From assembly GCF_012396015.1 (NCBI RefSeq), contig NZ_JAAXOQ010000006.1, forward strand, positions 62,001 to 126,000: 64,000 nt of DNA, given 5' to 3'. This document shows, piece after piece, positions 20,837-28,825 of the stretch. Position 1 is the stretch's first letter, and every line of letters begins with the position of its first letter. The notes beneath the pieces are model-generated. The model did no database searches. It worked only from the letters and a program-made list of their open reading frames with translations, and was not told the DNA's origin. Source of the DNA: Tsukamurella spumae. GTDB taxonomy: Bacteria; Actinomycetota; Actinomycetes; Mycobacteriales; Mycobacteriaceae. The position numbers and the translations under genes were made by a program.

Positions 20837-21262
20837 ATGAGCCTGGACGTCGTCTACACCATCTCCTCGACCGCCACCGGCGGTGGCCGCGACGGTCACG
20901 TGAAGTCGGCCACCGGCCGCATCGACCTCGACACCCGGCCCCCGAAGGAGATGGGCGGCAACGGCGAGGGCACCAACCCGGAGGAGCTGTTCTCCGCCGG
21001 CTACGCCGCGTGCTTCCTCGGTGCCGTCCGCGCCGTCGGCCGCACCGAGAAGGTCACGATCCCCGACGACGCCACCGTCGAGGTGACCGTCGGTTTCGGC
21101 AAGACGGAGACCGGGTTCGGCATCAACGCCGCGATCACGGCGACCCTCCCGGGTCTCGCGCAGGCCGACGCCGAGGCGATCGTCGCCAAGGCGCACCAGC
21201 TCTGCCCCTACTCGAACGCGACGCGCGGCAACATCGACGTCGACCTGACCACCGCGGTCTGA
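20837..21262 (+). CDS. ohr: Organic hydroperoxide resistance protein
   Basis: The 141-residue OsmC/Ohr-family thiol peroxidase reduces organic hydroperoxides with lipoyl-protein reductants. It has the typical start VVYTISSTATGGGRDGHVKS, the peroxidatic Cys59 in GYAACF, and the resolving Cys123 in CPYSNATRGN. Length matches the family. No OhrR (MarR) regulator is adjacent. The Fur-type regulator upstream may take that place. Confidence 0.94.
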   Translation: MSLDVVYTISSTATGGGRDGHVKSATGRIDLDTRPPKEMGGNGEGTNPEELFSAGYAACFLGAVRAVGRTEKVTIPDDATVEVTVGFGKTETGFGINAAITATLPGLAQADAEAIVAKAHQLCPYSNATRGNIDVDLTTAV

Positions 21263-21305
21263 TCGTCCGCTGAGCACCCTGCTCCGCCCCGCCGCCCTGG
21301 GACTG

Positions 21306-21656
21306 GTGTTCCTGGGCGGCGCGGTCGGCACCTTCGTGCGCGCCGAGGTCGGGCACTGGTTGCCGCACACGCCGTTCCCGTGGGCAACCTTCGCGGTGAA
21401 CATGGTCGGCACGTTCCTGCTCGGCGGCATCGTCTCCGCGCTCGCGCAGCGACCCGACGACGAGCGGCACCGTCGGGTCAGGCTCCTGTTGGGCACGGGT
21501 TTCTGTGGGGGACTGACCACCTACAGTGCGTTCGCGCTGGACATCCACGGCGCCTCCCCGGCCGTCGGTGCGCTGTACGCCGGTGCGACGGTGCTGCTCG
21601 GTCTCGTCGCGGCCCTCGCCGGGGCGTTGTCGGTGCCCAAGGTGATCCCGGCGTGA
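21306..21656 (+). CDS. crcB: Fluoride channel subunit (CrcB/Fluc)
   Basis: The 116-residue four-helix membrane protein has the Fluc motifs GGAVGTFVR, FAVNMVGTFLLGG and GTGFCGGLTTYSAF, whose Asn and Phe residues line the fluoride pore. The GTG at 21306 leaves the first helix short. The frame is open back to about 21270 (LSTLLRPAALGLVF), but no ATG/GTG/TTG lies there, so a CTG start near 21270 is possible. The last codons overlap the second crcB (GTGA). Paired unequal subunits form antiparallel heterodimers in many actinobacteria. Confidence 0.85.
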   Translation: MFLGGAVGTFVRAEVGHWLPHTPFPWATFAVNMVGTFLLGGIVSALAQRPDDERHRRVRLLLGTGFCGGLTTYSAFALDIHGASPAVGALYAGATVLLGLVAALAGALSVPKVIPA

Positions 21657-22009
21657 CCACCCTCCTGATCACTCTCGGGGGCGGGCTCGGGGCCGTCCTG
21701 CGATACCTGGTCGACGGTGCGCTGCGCCGTCGGCTCGTCGAGTGGTCCACGGCCGTGATCAACACGACCGGCTCCTTCGTGCTCGGGGTCCTCGCGGGCC
21801 TCGCGGCGAGGAACGGGATCGGCGGCGAGGCCCTGGCGATCCTCGGCACCGGTGTGTGCGGCGGCTACACGACCTTCAGCACGGCCACCGTCGAAACGCT
21901 GACTCTGTTGCGGGACAGGCGGTATCGGGAGGGCGTGGGCTACGGACTGTGCACGCTGGTCGCGAGCGTGGTCGCGGTGTGGGGCGGCTACGCCCTCGGC
22001 GCGCTCTGA
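21653..22009 (+). CDS. crcB: Fluoride channel subunit (CrcB/Fluc), second
   Basis: The 118-residue protein repeats the Fluc pattern: LITLGGGLGAVLRYLVDG, AVINTTGSFVLGVLAGL and GTGVCGGYTTFSTATVE. It starts with a GTG overlapping the first subunit's stop and ends 7 nt before the convergent membrane-protein gene. Together the two likely form a heterodimeric fluoride exporter. No fluoride riboswitch was recognised upstream of the pair. Confidence 0.9.
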   Translation: MTTLLITLGGGLGAVLRYLVDGALRRRLVEWSTAVINTTGSFVLGVLAGLAARNGIGGEALAILGTGVCGGYTTFSTATVETLTLLRDRRYREGVGYGLCTLVASVVAVWGGYALGAL

Positions 22010-22016
22010 AACCGAG

Positions 22017-22550
22017 CTACCCGCCGCTGCGCTCCTGCGCGTACCGGTACACCGGCCGCGTGAGGATCAGCGAGAACAGCATGAGCAGCATCACGATCAC
22101 GGCGCCCCACATCGGTAGACCCGCGAGCGGGGCGCCGTTGTGGTCGATACCGTAGCGGCTCACCGGATCCGAGTAGGCGCGCTCATTGCCCAGCAGCGCC
22201 GCGGCCGCGGCCGCGAGGAACCCCGCGAACACGGCGAGGCCGTAGAGCGCCGCCGCCCAGCGTTGCCCGAACAGGGCGAACAGGCCCGTGAACGCCATCG
22301 CGGCGCACACCACGAGCCCCGCGATCGCGAGCACGAGGATCGTGATGGTGCGCACGCCGAGCGGCGATCCCGGGAAACTCCCCGGGTAGCCCATCGTGCC
22401 CAGCAGGGCCGAGCACTGGATGATCGCGGTCAGGTACAGGGCGATGGCCCCCGCGCCCGCAGCGAGCGAGACGAGAACCCACAGCCACATCGCGCCGGGC
22501 CGCCGCCGGGAGCGGCGCGAGCGGGGCGAGTCGTCGCGTGCACCCGCCAC
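22017..22550 (-). CDS. Four-helix membrane protein, unknown function
   Basis: The 177-residue product has a basic cytoplasmic start (SRRSRRRP), then four predicted helices at about 20-43, 67-93, 97-117 and 147-165. A loop with YSDPVSRYGIDHNGAPLAGL lies between the third and fourth. The GTG start shares one base with the upstream yqeY stop, so the two are coupled. Similar short membrane proteins occur in actinobacteria without known function. Confidence 0.7.
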   Translation of the reverse strand: MAGARDDSPRSRRSRRRPGAMWLWVLVSLAAGAGAIALYLTAIIQCSALLGTMGYPGSFPGSPLGVRTITILVLAIAGLVVCAAMAFTGLFALFGQRWAAALYGLAVFAGFLAAAAAALLGNERAYSDPVSRYGIDHNGAPLAGLPMWGAVIVMLLMLFSLILTRPVYRYAQERSGG

Positions 22551-23014
22551 TAGGCGAGCTTCGCCTTGACGGCGGTGGACAGCCGCTTTCCGTCCGCGGC
22601 GCCCGCCGCCTTCGCGTTCGCGACCTTCATGACCTGGCCCATCTGGCGCACCGTCGGGGCCTCGCCGAGCTCGGCGGTCACCTCGGCGACCGCGGCGTCG
22701 ACGAGCGCACTCAGTTCGTCGTCGCCGAGCTGCTTCGGCAGGTAGCGCGACATGACCTCGGCCTCGGCACGCTCCTTGTCGGCGAGCTCGTCGCGGCCGT
22801 TCGCGGCGAAGATCTCGGCCGCCTCGCCACGCTTCTTCACCTCACGCGCGACCACCTTGAGGAACTCCTCGTCGGTGAGGGCGTGCGCGGTGCCCGAGGT
22901 CTCCTCGTTCTGGATCGCGGACAGCAGCATCCGGAGCGTGCCGGTGACCAGGGTGTCCTTGGCCTTCATCGCGGTCTTGAGATCGTCGCGGATAGCGGCC
23001 TTCACTTCTGACAT
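22550..23014 (-). CDS. GatB/YqeY-domain protein
   Basis: The 154-residue helical protein matches the YqeY family (MSEVKAAIRDDLKTAMKAKD, SRYLPKQLGDDELSALVDA, GQVMKVANAKAAG). The domain resembles the tail of the GatB amidotransferase subunit and is thought to bind tRNA, but its cellular role is unsettled. The ATG at 23014 was preferred over a longer frame. It diverges from the metallophosphoesterase gene across 53 bp. Confidence 0.9.
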   Translation of the reverse strand: MSEVKAAIRDDLKTAMKAKDTLVTGTLRMLLSAIQNEETSGTAHALTDEEFLKVVAREVKKRGEAAEIFAANGRDELADKERAEAEVMSRYLPKQLGDDELSALVDAAVAEVTAELGEAPTVRQMGQVMKVANAKAAGAADGKRLSTAVKAKLA

Positions 23015-23067
23015 GGCCTCCAAGTTACGCGGTGTGCGCTGGGGCGGCAGCTGAGTATCCTGGGGCA

Positions 23068-24018
23068 ATGGCAGTTCACCCACTTGTCCGCGCCGGTGCC
23101 GGCCTGGCGGGCGCGGGCATCGCGTCCATCGCCTACGCCACGGTCCTCGAGCGCAACGCGTTCACGCTGCGCGAGCACACGCTGCCGATCCTGCCTCCCG
23201 GCACGCCCACCCTCCGGATCCTGCACATCTCGGACCTGCACATGACGCCCGCGCAGCGACTCAAGCAGGGGTGGGTGCGCGAGCTGGCGGCTCTCGAGCC
23301 CGACCTCGTGGTCAACACGGGTGACAACCTGTCGCACCCGCGGGCCGTGCCGTCGGTGGTCCAGACCCTCGATCCGCTGTTGGCGCGCCCCGGCCTGTTC
23401 GTGTTCGGGTCCAACGACTACTTCGGGCCCACCCCGAAGAACCCGGCCAAGTACTTCGACAAGGACCACGAGCGCAAGCACGGCGAGCCCCTGCCCTGGC
23501 AGGACCTGCGCGCCGCGTTCTCCGAGCGGGGCTGGCTCGATGCCACGCATCAGCGCCGTCGCCTCGAGGCCGGAGGAGTCACGATCCAGGTCGCAGGCGT
23601 CGACGATCCGCACATCGAGCGGGACCGGTACGAGACGATCGCGGGCCGCGCCGACGAGGCCGTCGACCTACGGCTCGCGCTCACCCACTCCCCGGAACCG
23701 CGCGTGCTCGATCGGTTCGCCGCCGACGGCTACGACCTCGCCCTCGCCGGCCACACCCACGGCGGCCAGCTGTGCCTGCCCGTGTACGGCGCGCTGATCA
23801 CCAACTGCGGGTTGGATCGCTCGCGGGTGAAGGGTGCCTCCGCCTGGGGCGCGCATATGAAGCTGCACGTCAGCGCTGGCCTCGGCACGTCACCATGGGC
23901 ACCGTTCCGCACGTTCTGCCGCCCCGAGGCATCGCTGCTGACCCTCGTGGGCGCGCCCGTCCGCGACCGGGAGCTCGAGCTCGGCCCCGTCATCGCCCCG
24001 GAGTCGGTACAGGCCTGA
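23068..24018 (+). CDS. Metallophosphoesterase (Rv3683-like)
   Basis: The 316-residue protein has an N-terminal hydrophobic segment and a calcineurin-like phosphoesterase domain with all metal-site motifs: ISDLHM, NTGDNLS, GSNDY, THSPEP and LAGHTHGGQL. Its counterpart in M. tuberculosis (Rv3683) lies directly beside ponA2. Here ponA2 is 17.6 kb away, which shows that the region between them was inserted or rearranged. Substrate is unknown. Confidence 0.88.
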   Translation: MAVHPLVRAGAGLAGAGIASIAYATVLERNAFTLREHTLPILPPGTPTLRILHISDLHMTPAQRLKQGWVRELAALEPDLVVNTGDNLSHPRAVPSVVQTLDPLLARPGLFVFGSNDYFGPTPKNPAKYFDKDHERKHGEPLPWQDLRAAFSERGWLDATHQRRRLEAGGVTIQVAGVDDPHIERDRYETIAGRADEAVDLRLALTHSPEPRVLDRFAADGYDLALAGHTHGGQLCLPVYGALITNCGLDRSRVKGASAWGAHMKLHVSAGLGTSPWAPFRTFCRPEASLLTLVGAPVRDRELELGPVIAPESVQA

Positions 24019-24073
24019 CCTGCCGATTTCCCGCCCGACGGTGGCTGTAGTAACCTTATCGAGGTTGTCACCA

Positions 24074-24147
<74 letters not shown>

Positions 24148-24170
24148 CTCGTTGGTTGAGACGACAGCAG

Positions 24171-24210
24171 GGCGCTGACCTGGGATTTCCTGGGTCAGCG
24201 CCTTACTTGT
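24171..24210 (+). terminator. Hairpin after tRNA-Pro
   Basis: GGCGCTGACC (24171-24180) pairs with GGTCAGCGCC (24193-24202), followed by TTACTTGT. It is a likely transcript end for the tRNA gene. Confidence 0.65.
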
Positions 24211-24218
24211 CTCTGTGG

Positions 24219-24602
24219 TCAGGGACCGCGGGTCTCTCTTCCCAGCTCAAGCTCCAACTCGGCGATGCTGGCGAGCACGGACGCAATCATGCGGCCCGCC
24301 GCCGTGGACGTGTCGATGCCTTCCCTCAGCGAGCGCAGCGTGATCCCGCGCGCGGACAGCTCGGCGATGGTCGAGGACACCTCGGCGACGGACCTGCCCA
24401 AGCGCTCAATGCCCACCACCAAGATCACATCGCCCGCGCGGGCGTAGTCCAGCATCGCTTGCAGCCCTGGGCGTTCCGTACCCGCTTTCCCGCTGAGGCG
24501 ATCCCCGAACATGCGCTCGCAGGGGAAGCTGTGGGCGAGGAGTTGATCCTCCTGCTGATCGAGCACCTACGCGGTCGTCGATACGCGGACGTACCCGAGC
24601 AT
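24219..24602 (-). pseudogene. Serine recombinase (resolvase) with amber stop and lost C-terminus
   Basis: From the ATG at 24602 the frame reads MLGYVRVSTTA, then TAG, then VLDQQEDQLLAHSFPCERMF. YVRVST carries the catalytic serine. Resolvases normally have a Gln or similar residue at the stop position, so a single CAG-to-TAG change is the simplest cause. The rest of the catalytic domain follows (DRLSGKAGTERPGLQAML, LVVGIERLGRSVAEV, LREGIDTSTAAGRM), but the protein ends at GRETRGP without the DNA-binding domain. It lies 71 nt from tRNA-Pro and looks like the dead recombinase of an old island. Confidence 0.85.
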
Positions 24603-24649
24603 GTGCGGACGCGCGGTGGTGTCAGTTCCCCATGTGTCCCAGTGTGGGA

Positions 24650-25553
24650 GGGGATGCTCGTCCGGCGTCTGACCGTGTGTCATGTCCCCCAGTTCTGGGT
24701 GAGTATTCCCCAATCGGGGTTGGGGTGTGGTCTTGGTGATCAGTGCTGGTTACCGTTCGCTGTGCAAGGTATCGAATCGGGTTGAGGACTGGTGAACGGG
24801 AGTGTTGCGGGTGCGAGAGCGCTTGGGATGGAATCGGTTTCGTTCTGATGATCGGTGGGGTTCTTTAGCTTGTGGGCGTTCGTTCGCATCGCGGATGTGG
24901 TGCCCGGTGGTGCTGGTGTCGGCGCTGCTGGCGGCAGCGGTGGCACTGTTCGGTACGGCGACGGCAGGTGCTGACCCCGCCCCAAAGCCGTCCGGTGACA
25001 TCACGCGGGTCAAGACCACACCTGATGGATTCACGATCACGATCAAGCTGCTCAAGAACCGCTTGGACGCAGTGCCCCCGCTCGACTCGTCCCCGTTCAG
25101 CCGCGAGGCGTTCTTGGCGGGGGACAACACGGTGAAGATCGATGGACCCCCTGGGGGCAAGCTGCTCGGCGCGAGCTTCGAAACGGGTTATCAGATTGGT
25201 TACCCCGCCAAGGTTGGCGCGGAAGGCGGCGCGACGGTGACTCTCACGACGCCTGATCTGTCGGTCAACGGCGGGGTGAACACGGGGCTGAACGCCTCCG
25301 TAACTCCCTCTGTCCAGGGCCAGGGCGGGATCAGCGGTGGTCAGCCGTCGGGGTCGGTCGGCGGCGGTGTCACGGGCACGGTCGGCGGCAACGTCGGCGC
25401 GAACGTCGGCGCGCAGTCCAAGATCATCCCTTCGCAGACGGCGACGTTCAAGATCGAGCACGGTGGGATCACCGAGGTGCCTATCGCGAAGATCGCCCTG
25501 ACCTCGCCGTCGGCCTACCTGAGCCTAAGCGGCGTTCACCTGTCCGCCAGCGG
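24650..25553 (+). repeat. 904-bp direct repeat, copy 1
   Basis: This segment is identical base for base, as far as I could compare by eye, to 30331-31234 (offset 5681). It holds the upstream region and most of the MspA-family porin gene. After 25553 the copies diverge by mostly silent changes to the end of the porin gene and then become different secreted-protein genes. Confidence 0.95.
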
Positions 25554-25656
25554 TGCAGCGGGCCAAATGACCGTTCGCACCTTCACCCGCGTGATCATGC
25601 GCACCGAGCTGGGCTCGACCCAGCAGGTTGCGTACGGTCCTGCGATCCGACTTTAG
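24802..25656 (+). CDS. MspA-family porin, copy 1
   Basis: Up to 284 residues, with a hydrophobic signal segment (about residues 32-57, MWCPVVLVSALLAAAVALFG, cleavage after TAGA). The mature part matches the MspA family: LDSSPFSREAFLAGD, LLGASFETGYQIGYPAKVG, VTLTTPDLSVNGGV, and a C-terminal AAGQMTVRTFTRVIMRTE. MspA proteins form octameric beta-barrel pores in the mycolic-acid outer membrane. Unusual is a Gly-rich insert at about 172-205. The start is uncertain: GTG 24802 gives a long basic leader, while ATG 24895 begins at residue 32. A secreted-protein gene follows after 9 nt. Confidence 0.85.
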   Translation: MLRVRERLGWNRFRSDDRWGSLACGRSFASRMWCPVVLVSALLAAAVALFGTATAGADPAPKPSGDITRVKTTPDGFTITIKLLKNRLDAVPPLDSSPFSREAFLAGDNTVKIDGPPGGKLLGASFETGYQIGYPAKVGAEGGATVTLTTPDLSVNGGVNTGLNASVTPSVQGQGGISGGQPSGSVGGGVTGTVGGNVGANVGAQSKIIPSQTATFKIEHGGITEVPIAKIALTSPSAYLSLSGVHLSASGAAGQMTVRTFTRVIMRTELGSTQQVAYGPAIRL

Positions 25657-25665
25657 GGAGATACG

Positions 25666-26568
25666 ATGCGAGTGTCTGCGAGTGTCCGTGCACTAATCGG
25701 CTTCGTGATCGCATCGCTCGTCGCAGCGATGCTGTCCGTCACTGCCAGCGCTCCTGCGGGGGCTGATCCTGCTGCTGATTGCCAGCGCGCGTGGACGCAG
25801 TACTGGACTTCAAACTTCCCAAACCAGCCTGTTCCACCCGTTCCTGCCGGGTGGTGCAAGCCGACACAGGTTCCGACACAGCCGACAATGACCCCGCTTC
25901 CCACGGGGCCAACGAACACAGTCCCGCCGTCGCCTGTCTCGCCCACCGAGACTGCTGGGGGTACGCCTCCTGCTGCGACGGCACCGCCCGCGCAAGGGAC
26001 GGGCACCCCAGCACGGACCCCTGCCAACCCTGCGGAGACGACATCGGCATTCCAACTGCCTGGTGGCGAGAGTTCGACACCGAACACGACGGCTGAAACC
26101 TCGACAACTGCGGAAACCACGTCAACGCAGCCTGAGACAACCTCTGCTACGACCAGCGCGCCCACAGAGACGACCGACTCCACGACGACGACGGACGCAC
26201 CTTCCGAAGAGACGACTGGAACGACTTCTGCGCCTGCGACTACTGAGCAGACATCGCAGACCAGCGCGACGAGCAGTGAGCAATCAACCGAGTCTCAGTC
26301 TACAGGAGACTGTTTCAAGCAGAATTATCCACAGGGGCTGGGTAAGCAGATGGTCAAGTCGGGCTTTATGGGTGCGCTCCGAGGCGCTGTCCAAGGTGCC
26401 ATTGTCGGATGTGTCGGCGGTGCCGTCATGGGCGCGGGCGTCGGCTGCGGACCTGCTGCTTTGGGCGGCGGGGTAATCGGTTTCGTCGGCGGCTTCGCAG
26501 GCGGCGCAATCGCTGGTGGCCCAGCCACTCAGGCTGGAAAGACCCTATACAACTGCAAGAAGAAGTAG
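25666..26568 (+). CDS. Secreted polymorphic-toxin-like protein, glycine-zipper C-terminus
   Basis: 300 residues in four parts. A signal peptide (1-33, cleavage near GAD) is followed by a conserved block (34-66) containing ADCQRAWTQYWTSNFPNQP with cysteines 39 and 64, then a long Pro/Thr/Ser-rich linker (67-212), then a C-terminal domain (about 213-300) with KSGFMGALRGAVQGAIVG and GGAVMGAGVGCGPAALGG repeats ending in cysteine and lysines. The last part is a glycine zipper typical of membrane-inserting peptides and bacteriocins. The first 66 residues and linker style recur in the protein at 31349, whose C-terminus is unrelated. Co-transcribed with the porin and followed by a membrane protein. 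Toxin role is inferred. Confidence 0.65.
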   Translation: MRVSASVRALIGFVIASLVAAMLSVTASAPAGADPAADCQRAWTQYWTSNFPNQPVPPVPAGWCKPTQVPTQPTMTPLPTGPTNTVPPSPVSPTETAGGTPPAATAPPAQGTGTPARTPANPAETTSAFQLPGGESSTPNTTAETSTTAETTSTQPETTSATTSAPTETTDSTTTTDAPSEETTGTTSAPATTEQTSQTSATSSEQSTESQSTGDCFKQNYPQGLGKQMVKSGFMGALRGAVQGAIVGCVGGAVMGAGVGCGPAALGGGVIGFVGGFAGGAIAGGPATQAGKTLYNCKKK

Positions 26569-26588
26569 TACGGCTCTAGGAGGTGAAG

Positions 26589-27023
26589 ATGAGTGATTCG
26601 AGACGAATTCTAGGGATCGCAGTCGCGGGACTCCCACTGTATGTGATTGTTTCAGCGCTCGCGTACCAGTCAGTTGGTCAACTAGATGTAAGTTCGCAGT
26701 CAGATGACCTTCCGACATGGATTCTGGTCGGGTTTTTGCTATTCGGAGCGTTATCGTTGGTGATGCTCGTATGGCTTATCCGCTCTCTGCGGTCAGGCGA
26801 TGACCCTGCGTCTATCGAAGCACGCAGAAACATTGCGATTGCAGTTGCTGTCGCGGTAATCGGCTCAATGCTGTTGGAGGGTGTGCTGCGAGTAGCATTT
26901 GAAATCGCGACTCCTGTACCGACCTTGATCTTGAGTGCGTGTACGTACCTCGCGGGAATCGCCCTGGCTGCGCTCGTTTTCTGGTGGCAGAATTCTAGCC
27001 AAGCTGAGCATGGTAGGGGCTAG
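26589..27023 (+). CDS. Four-helix membrane protein, candidate immunity protein
   Basis: The 144-residue product has four predicted helices (about 9-27, 43-65, 81-104 and 113-137) with short loops. ATG 26589 follows a strong AGGAGG site only 20 nt after the glycine-zipper gene. A small polytopic protein directly after a predicted membrane-active toxin is the usual position and type for an immunity protein. Base composition is clearly lower in GC than the flanking core genes. No family was recognised, so immunity is inferred from context. Confidence 0.55.
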   Translation: MSDSRRILGIAVAGLPLYVIVSALAYQSVGQLDVSSQSDDLPTWILVGFLLFGALSLVMLVWLIRSLRSGDDPASIEARRNIAIAVAVAVIGSMLLEGVLRVAFEIATPVPTLILSACTYLAGIALAALVFWWQNSSQAEHGRG

Positions 27024-27065
27024 TAGTTGACTCCGCGCGCGTAGGGCATTAGGGGGAGCTGAGCG

Positions 27066-27944
27066 ATGGACACCTTGTGGAATGTTCTTGCGTTCGTATC
27101 GGCTTGTTGGCTAGTCGTGGTTGGTGCGATATGTGGGCGTAGGCTTGTGTGCATCAGCAATAACCGTGGGAGCGGTGGGGGTGCCTTACGTGTGATTTCG
27201 ACGCACTTCGTCGTGAACTGGCGCAACTACCTGTGGTGCGCCGTTGCTGCCTCGGCCTTCCTGCTGATTTCCATCGTGCTAACCTCTTCAGAAGCCTCTT
27301 ATCATCGTGCGGCAGGAGTGGGGATCACGGTAGTGATCGCCTTTCTGTGCCTGGCAGGTTTGGTTGCGTCGGGCGTTGGGCGGAGGAAGCTCGATAGCTA
27401 TTTCTGGGTGGGTGCACTGTCTCTTGCGTTCGTCGTCGCCGCAATGAATGCGCCCTTATTTTCGAAACCGCCGGGAACGGTACGTTCCCTATCACACTTG
27501 GCTTCTATTCCAAACCAGTTCCCGTCTGAACCTGGAAGTGTGAAAGCGCCGATAGCGCAAGGAGATTGTACAAAGGTGACACCAAATCAATCAGGCAAGG
27601 GCGGCAAGTTTGTTGTCGCTAAGGTAGCATGCGGGGACGTCAGTCCTTATCGAGTCAATGCCGTTGTTGGAGTCGGTAGGTCGTGTCCCACGTCGGACTC
27701 CGACCTTGAGTTTAAAGCGAACGGGTACACGGCATGTCTCGATTATGACTGGGACGCAGTGAATTGCATGGTGATTAGTGGACCCGCAGTTGTGAAATTG
27801 CCGTGCAGTTCCCAAGTGACGTCGGGTAGAAAGCTGGTAGCTGACGCGCTAGTTACCGAGTCAACGGATGTCCAGCTGTGCTTAGAGGACGGTATCGTGC
27901 ATGCAGACAGACGATTCACTGTGTGTACGAAGTCTGTTCCCTAA
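27066..27944 (+). CDS. Membrane protein with Cys-rich extracytoplasmic domain
   Basis: 292 residues with four N-terminal helices (about 5-24, 57-75, 85-106 and 118-136), then a domain outside the membrane (about 140-292) containing eight cysteines, including GDCTKV, KVACGD, TACLDYDWDAVNCM and VQLCLEDG. The last part resembles a septum-formation-type (DUF4190/DUF4352-like) tail in cysteine spacing, but no match is certain. It is low in GC and follows the candidate immunity gene by 42 nt with a GGGGAG site. It may be a second immunity factor or unrelated island cargo. Confidence 0.5.
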   Translation: MDTLWNVLAFVSACWLVVVGAICGRRLVCISNNRGSGGGALRVISTHFVVNWRNYLWCAVAASAFLLISIVLTSSEASYHRAAGVGITVVIAFLCLAGLVASGVGRRKLDSYFWVGALSLAFVVAAMNAPLFSKPPGTVRSLSHLASIPNQFPSEPGSVKAPIAQGDCTKVTPNQSGKGGKFVVAKVACGDVSPYRVNAVVGVGRSCPTSDSDLEFKANGYTACLDYDWDAVNCMVISGPAVVKLPCSSQVTSGRKLVADALVTESTDVQLCLEDGIVHADRRFTVCTKSVP

Positions 27945-28276
27945 TCCTTCTCTCGGCTGACCCGCGAGATAAGAAGCCCACCGAACCCTAGATAGCTTCC
28001 ATATACAAGGAATGCGAGACTGTAGATCAGCACGGTGGTTGTTGTCGCGGTATTCGCAGTTGCGAACGCCGCAGTGCCGAAGAGTGCTATCGCCAGTACG
28101 GGGGCGGCTATCCAAAATGTAGCCTTCATTTTCGAGTCTCGGAGACGTCGAGGGATCGTTCCCGAAAGCATTGCTTCAACAAACCCCCATGATGGATTAT
28201 CGTGCTCGTCGCCCGTCGAATGCTCAGCAGCCTGGGTTTTTGTTCGATCCGCATTCGGTTTGTGTTTGTCCTCCAT
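27941..28276 (-). CDS. Small two-helix membrane protein
   Basis: 111 residues with a charged cytoplasmic N-terminus (MEDKHKPNADRTKTQ) and two helices (about 51-70 and 78-103). It converges with the preceding gene, overlapping its stop by 4 nt. Composition is AT-richer than the core. Function is unknown. The gap to the next gene (28277-28374) shows nothing recognisable. Confidence 0.45.
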   Translation of the reverse strand: MEDKHKPNADRTKTQAAEHSTGDEHDNPSWGFVEAMLSGTIPRRLRDSKMKATFWIAAPVLAIALFGTAAFATANTATTTTVLIYSLAFLVYGSYLGFGGLLISRVSREKD

Positions 28277-28374
28277 GATGGGGGCGATCCTCTCTTGTCT
28301 TGCTCGTTTAGAGCGCCACGCGGCTCAAGCATACCTGGATGTCCGAGAGCTTCTGCCTGGTCTGATTCTCGCGC

Positions 28375-28605
28375 TCACCTGCGCGTATCTAGTCCCCGAG
28401 CGAGCCCGTCCAACCACTCCTCGACCGCCCCACCACCGCGTATCCGCAGCCCCCTGTCCTGCTCGCGGTACAGGTCGAGCACGCTGATGTACGCGCCCAG
28501 CTCCTCTGCGCGGGCGACCGTGTGCGCCTCCTCGACCCGCCCGAGAAACACGGCGCGGGACAGGGCTGGGCGGTGGATCGTCATGCCCCCATGCTCCTCG
28601 CTCAC
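28375..28605 (-). CDS. Small ORF coupled to an antitoxin-like gene
   Basis: 76 residues if started at the GTG that overlaps the previous frame's stop (GTGA), or 69 from ATG 28584 (MTIHRPALSRAVFLGRVEEA). The product is soluble and acidic/basic mixed, with no motif I recognise. The coupled position suggests it belongs to the truncated toxin-antitoxin operon upstream. Confidence 0.4.
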   Translation of the reverse strand: MSEEHGGMTIHRPALSRAVFLGRVEEAHTVARAEELGAYISVLDLYREQDRGLRIRGGGAVEEWLDGLARGLDTRR

Positions 28606-28825
28606 GGCCCATCCAGGACCGCCAAGGCGTGCAGTAGATCAGCCCGACCGTACGCCGTGCCGACGGTGCGAGCACGGCCCCGTCCGCCCTCGTCATCACA
28701 GACGGGTGCACGAGCACGGCCACGGGCACCCCGTTGCGGGTCAGCGTGACGGGCTCGGACTCGCACCTGGCGATGAGCGCGGACAGGGCCGCGCGGGCGC
28801 GGTGCAGTGGGATGGTCGCGGTCAC
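28602..28825 (-). pseudogene. Phd/YefM-like antitoxin, probably frameshifted
   Basis: From GTG 28825 the frame gives VTATIPLHRARAALSALIAR then EPVTLTRNGVPVAVLVHPS, which matches the Phd/YefM antitoxin core (helix, then T-R-NG-PVAVLV strand). After about SARR near 28645 this frame runs on without stop, while the next frame gives AYGRADLLHALAVLDGP and a stop overlapping the following GTG. A single-base shift would join them into a protein of about 75 residues. Its GTG overlaps the upstream fragment's stop. It appears to be part of a broken toxin-antitoxin operon. Confidence 0.4.

Noticed and set aside
21263-21305. Fluoride riboswitch before the crcB pair
   Set aside because: The gap to ohr is too short and shows no matching fold.
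24650-25553. The 904-bp repeat as an insertion sequence
   Set aside because: It has no transposase and no inverted ends; it is mostly the porin gene and its upstream region.
24802-26568. CpnT homologue (channel and toxin in one protein)
   Set aside because: Porin and effector are separate proteins, the porin is of MspA type and the effector has no NAD-glycohydrolase domain.
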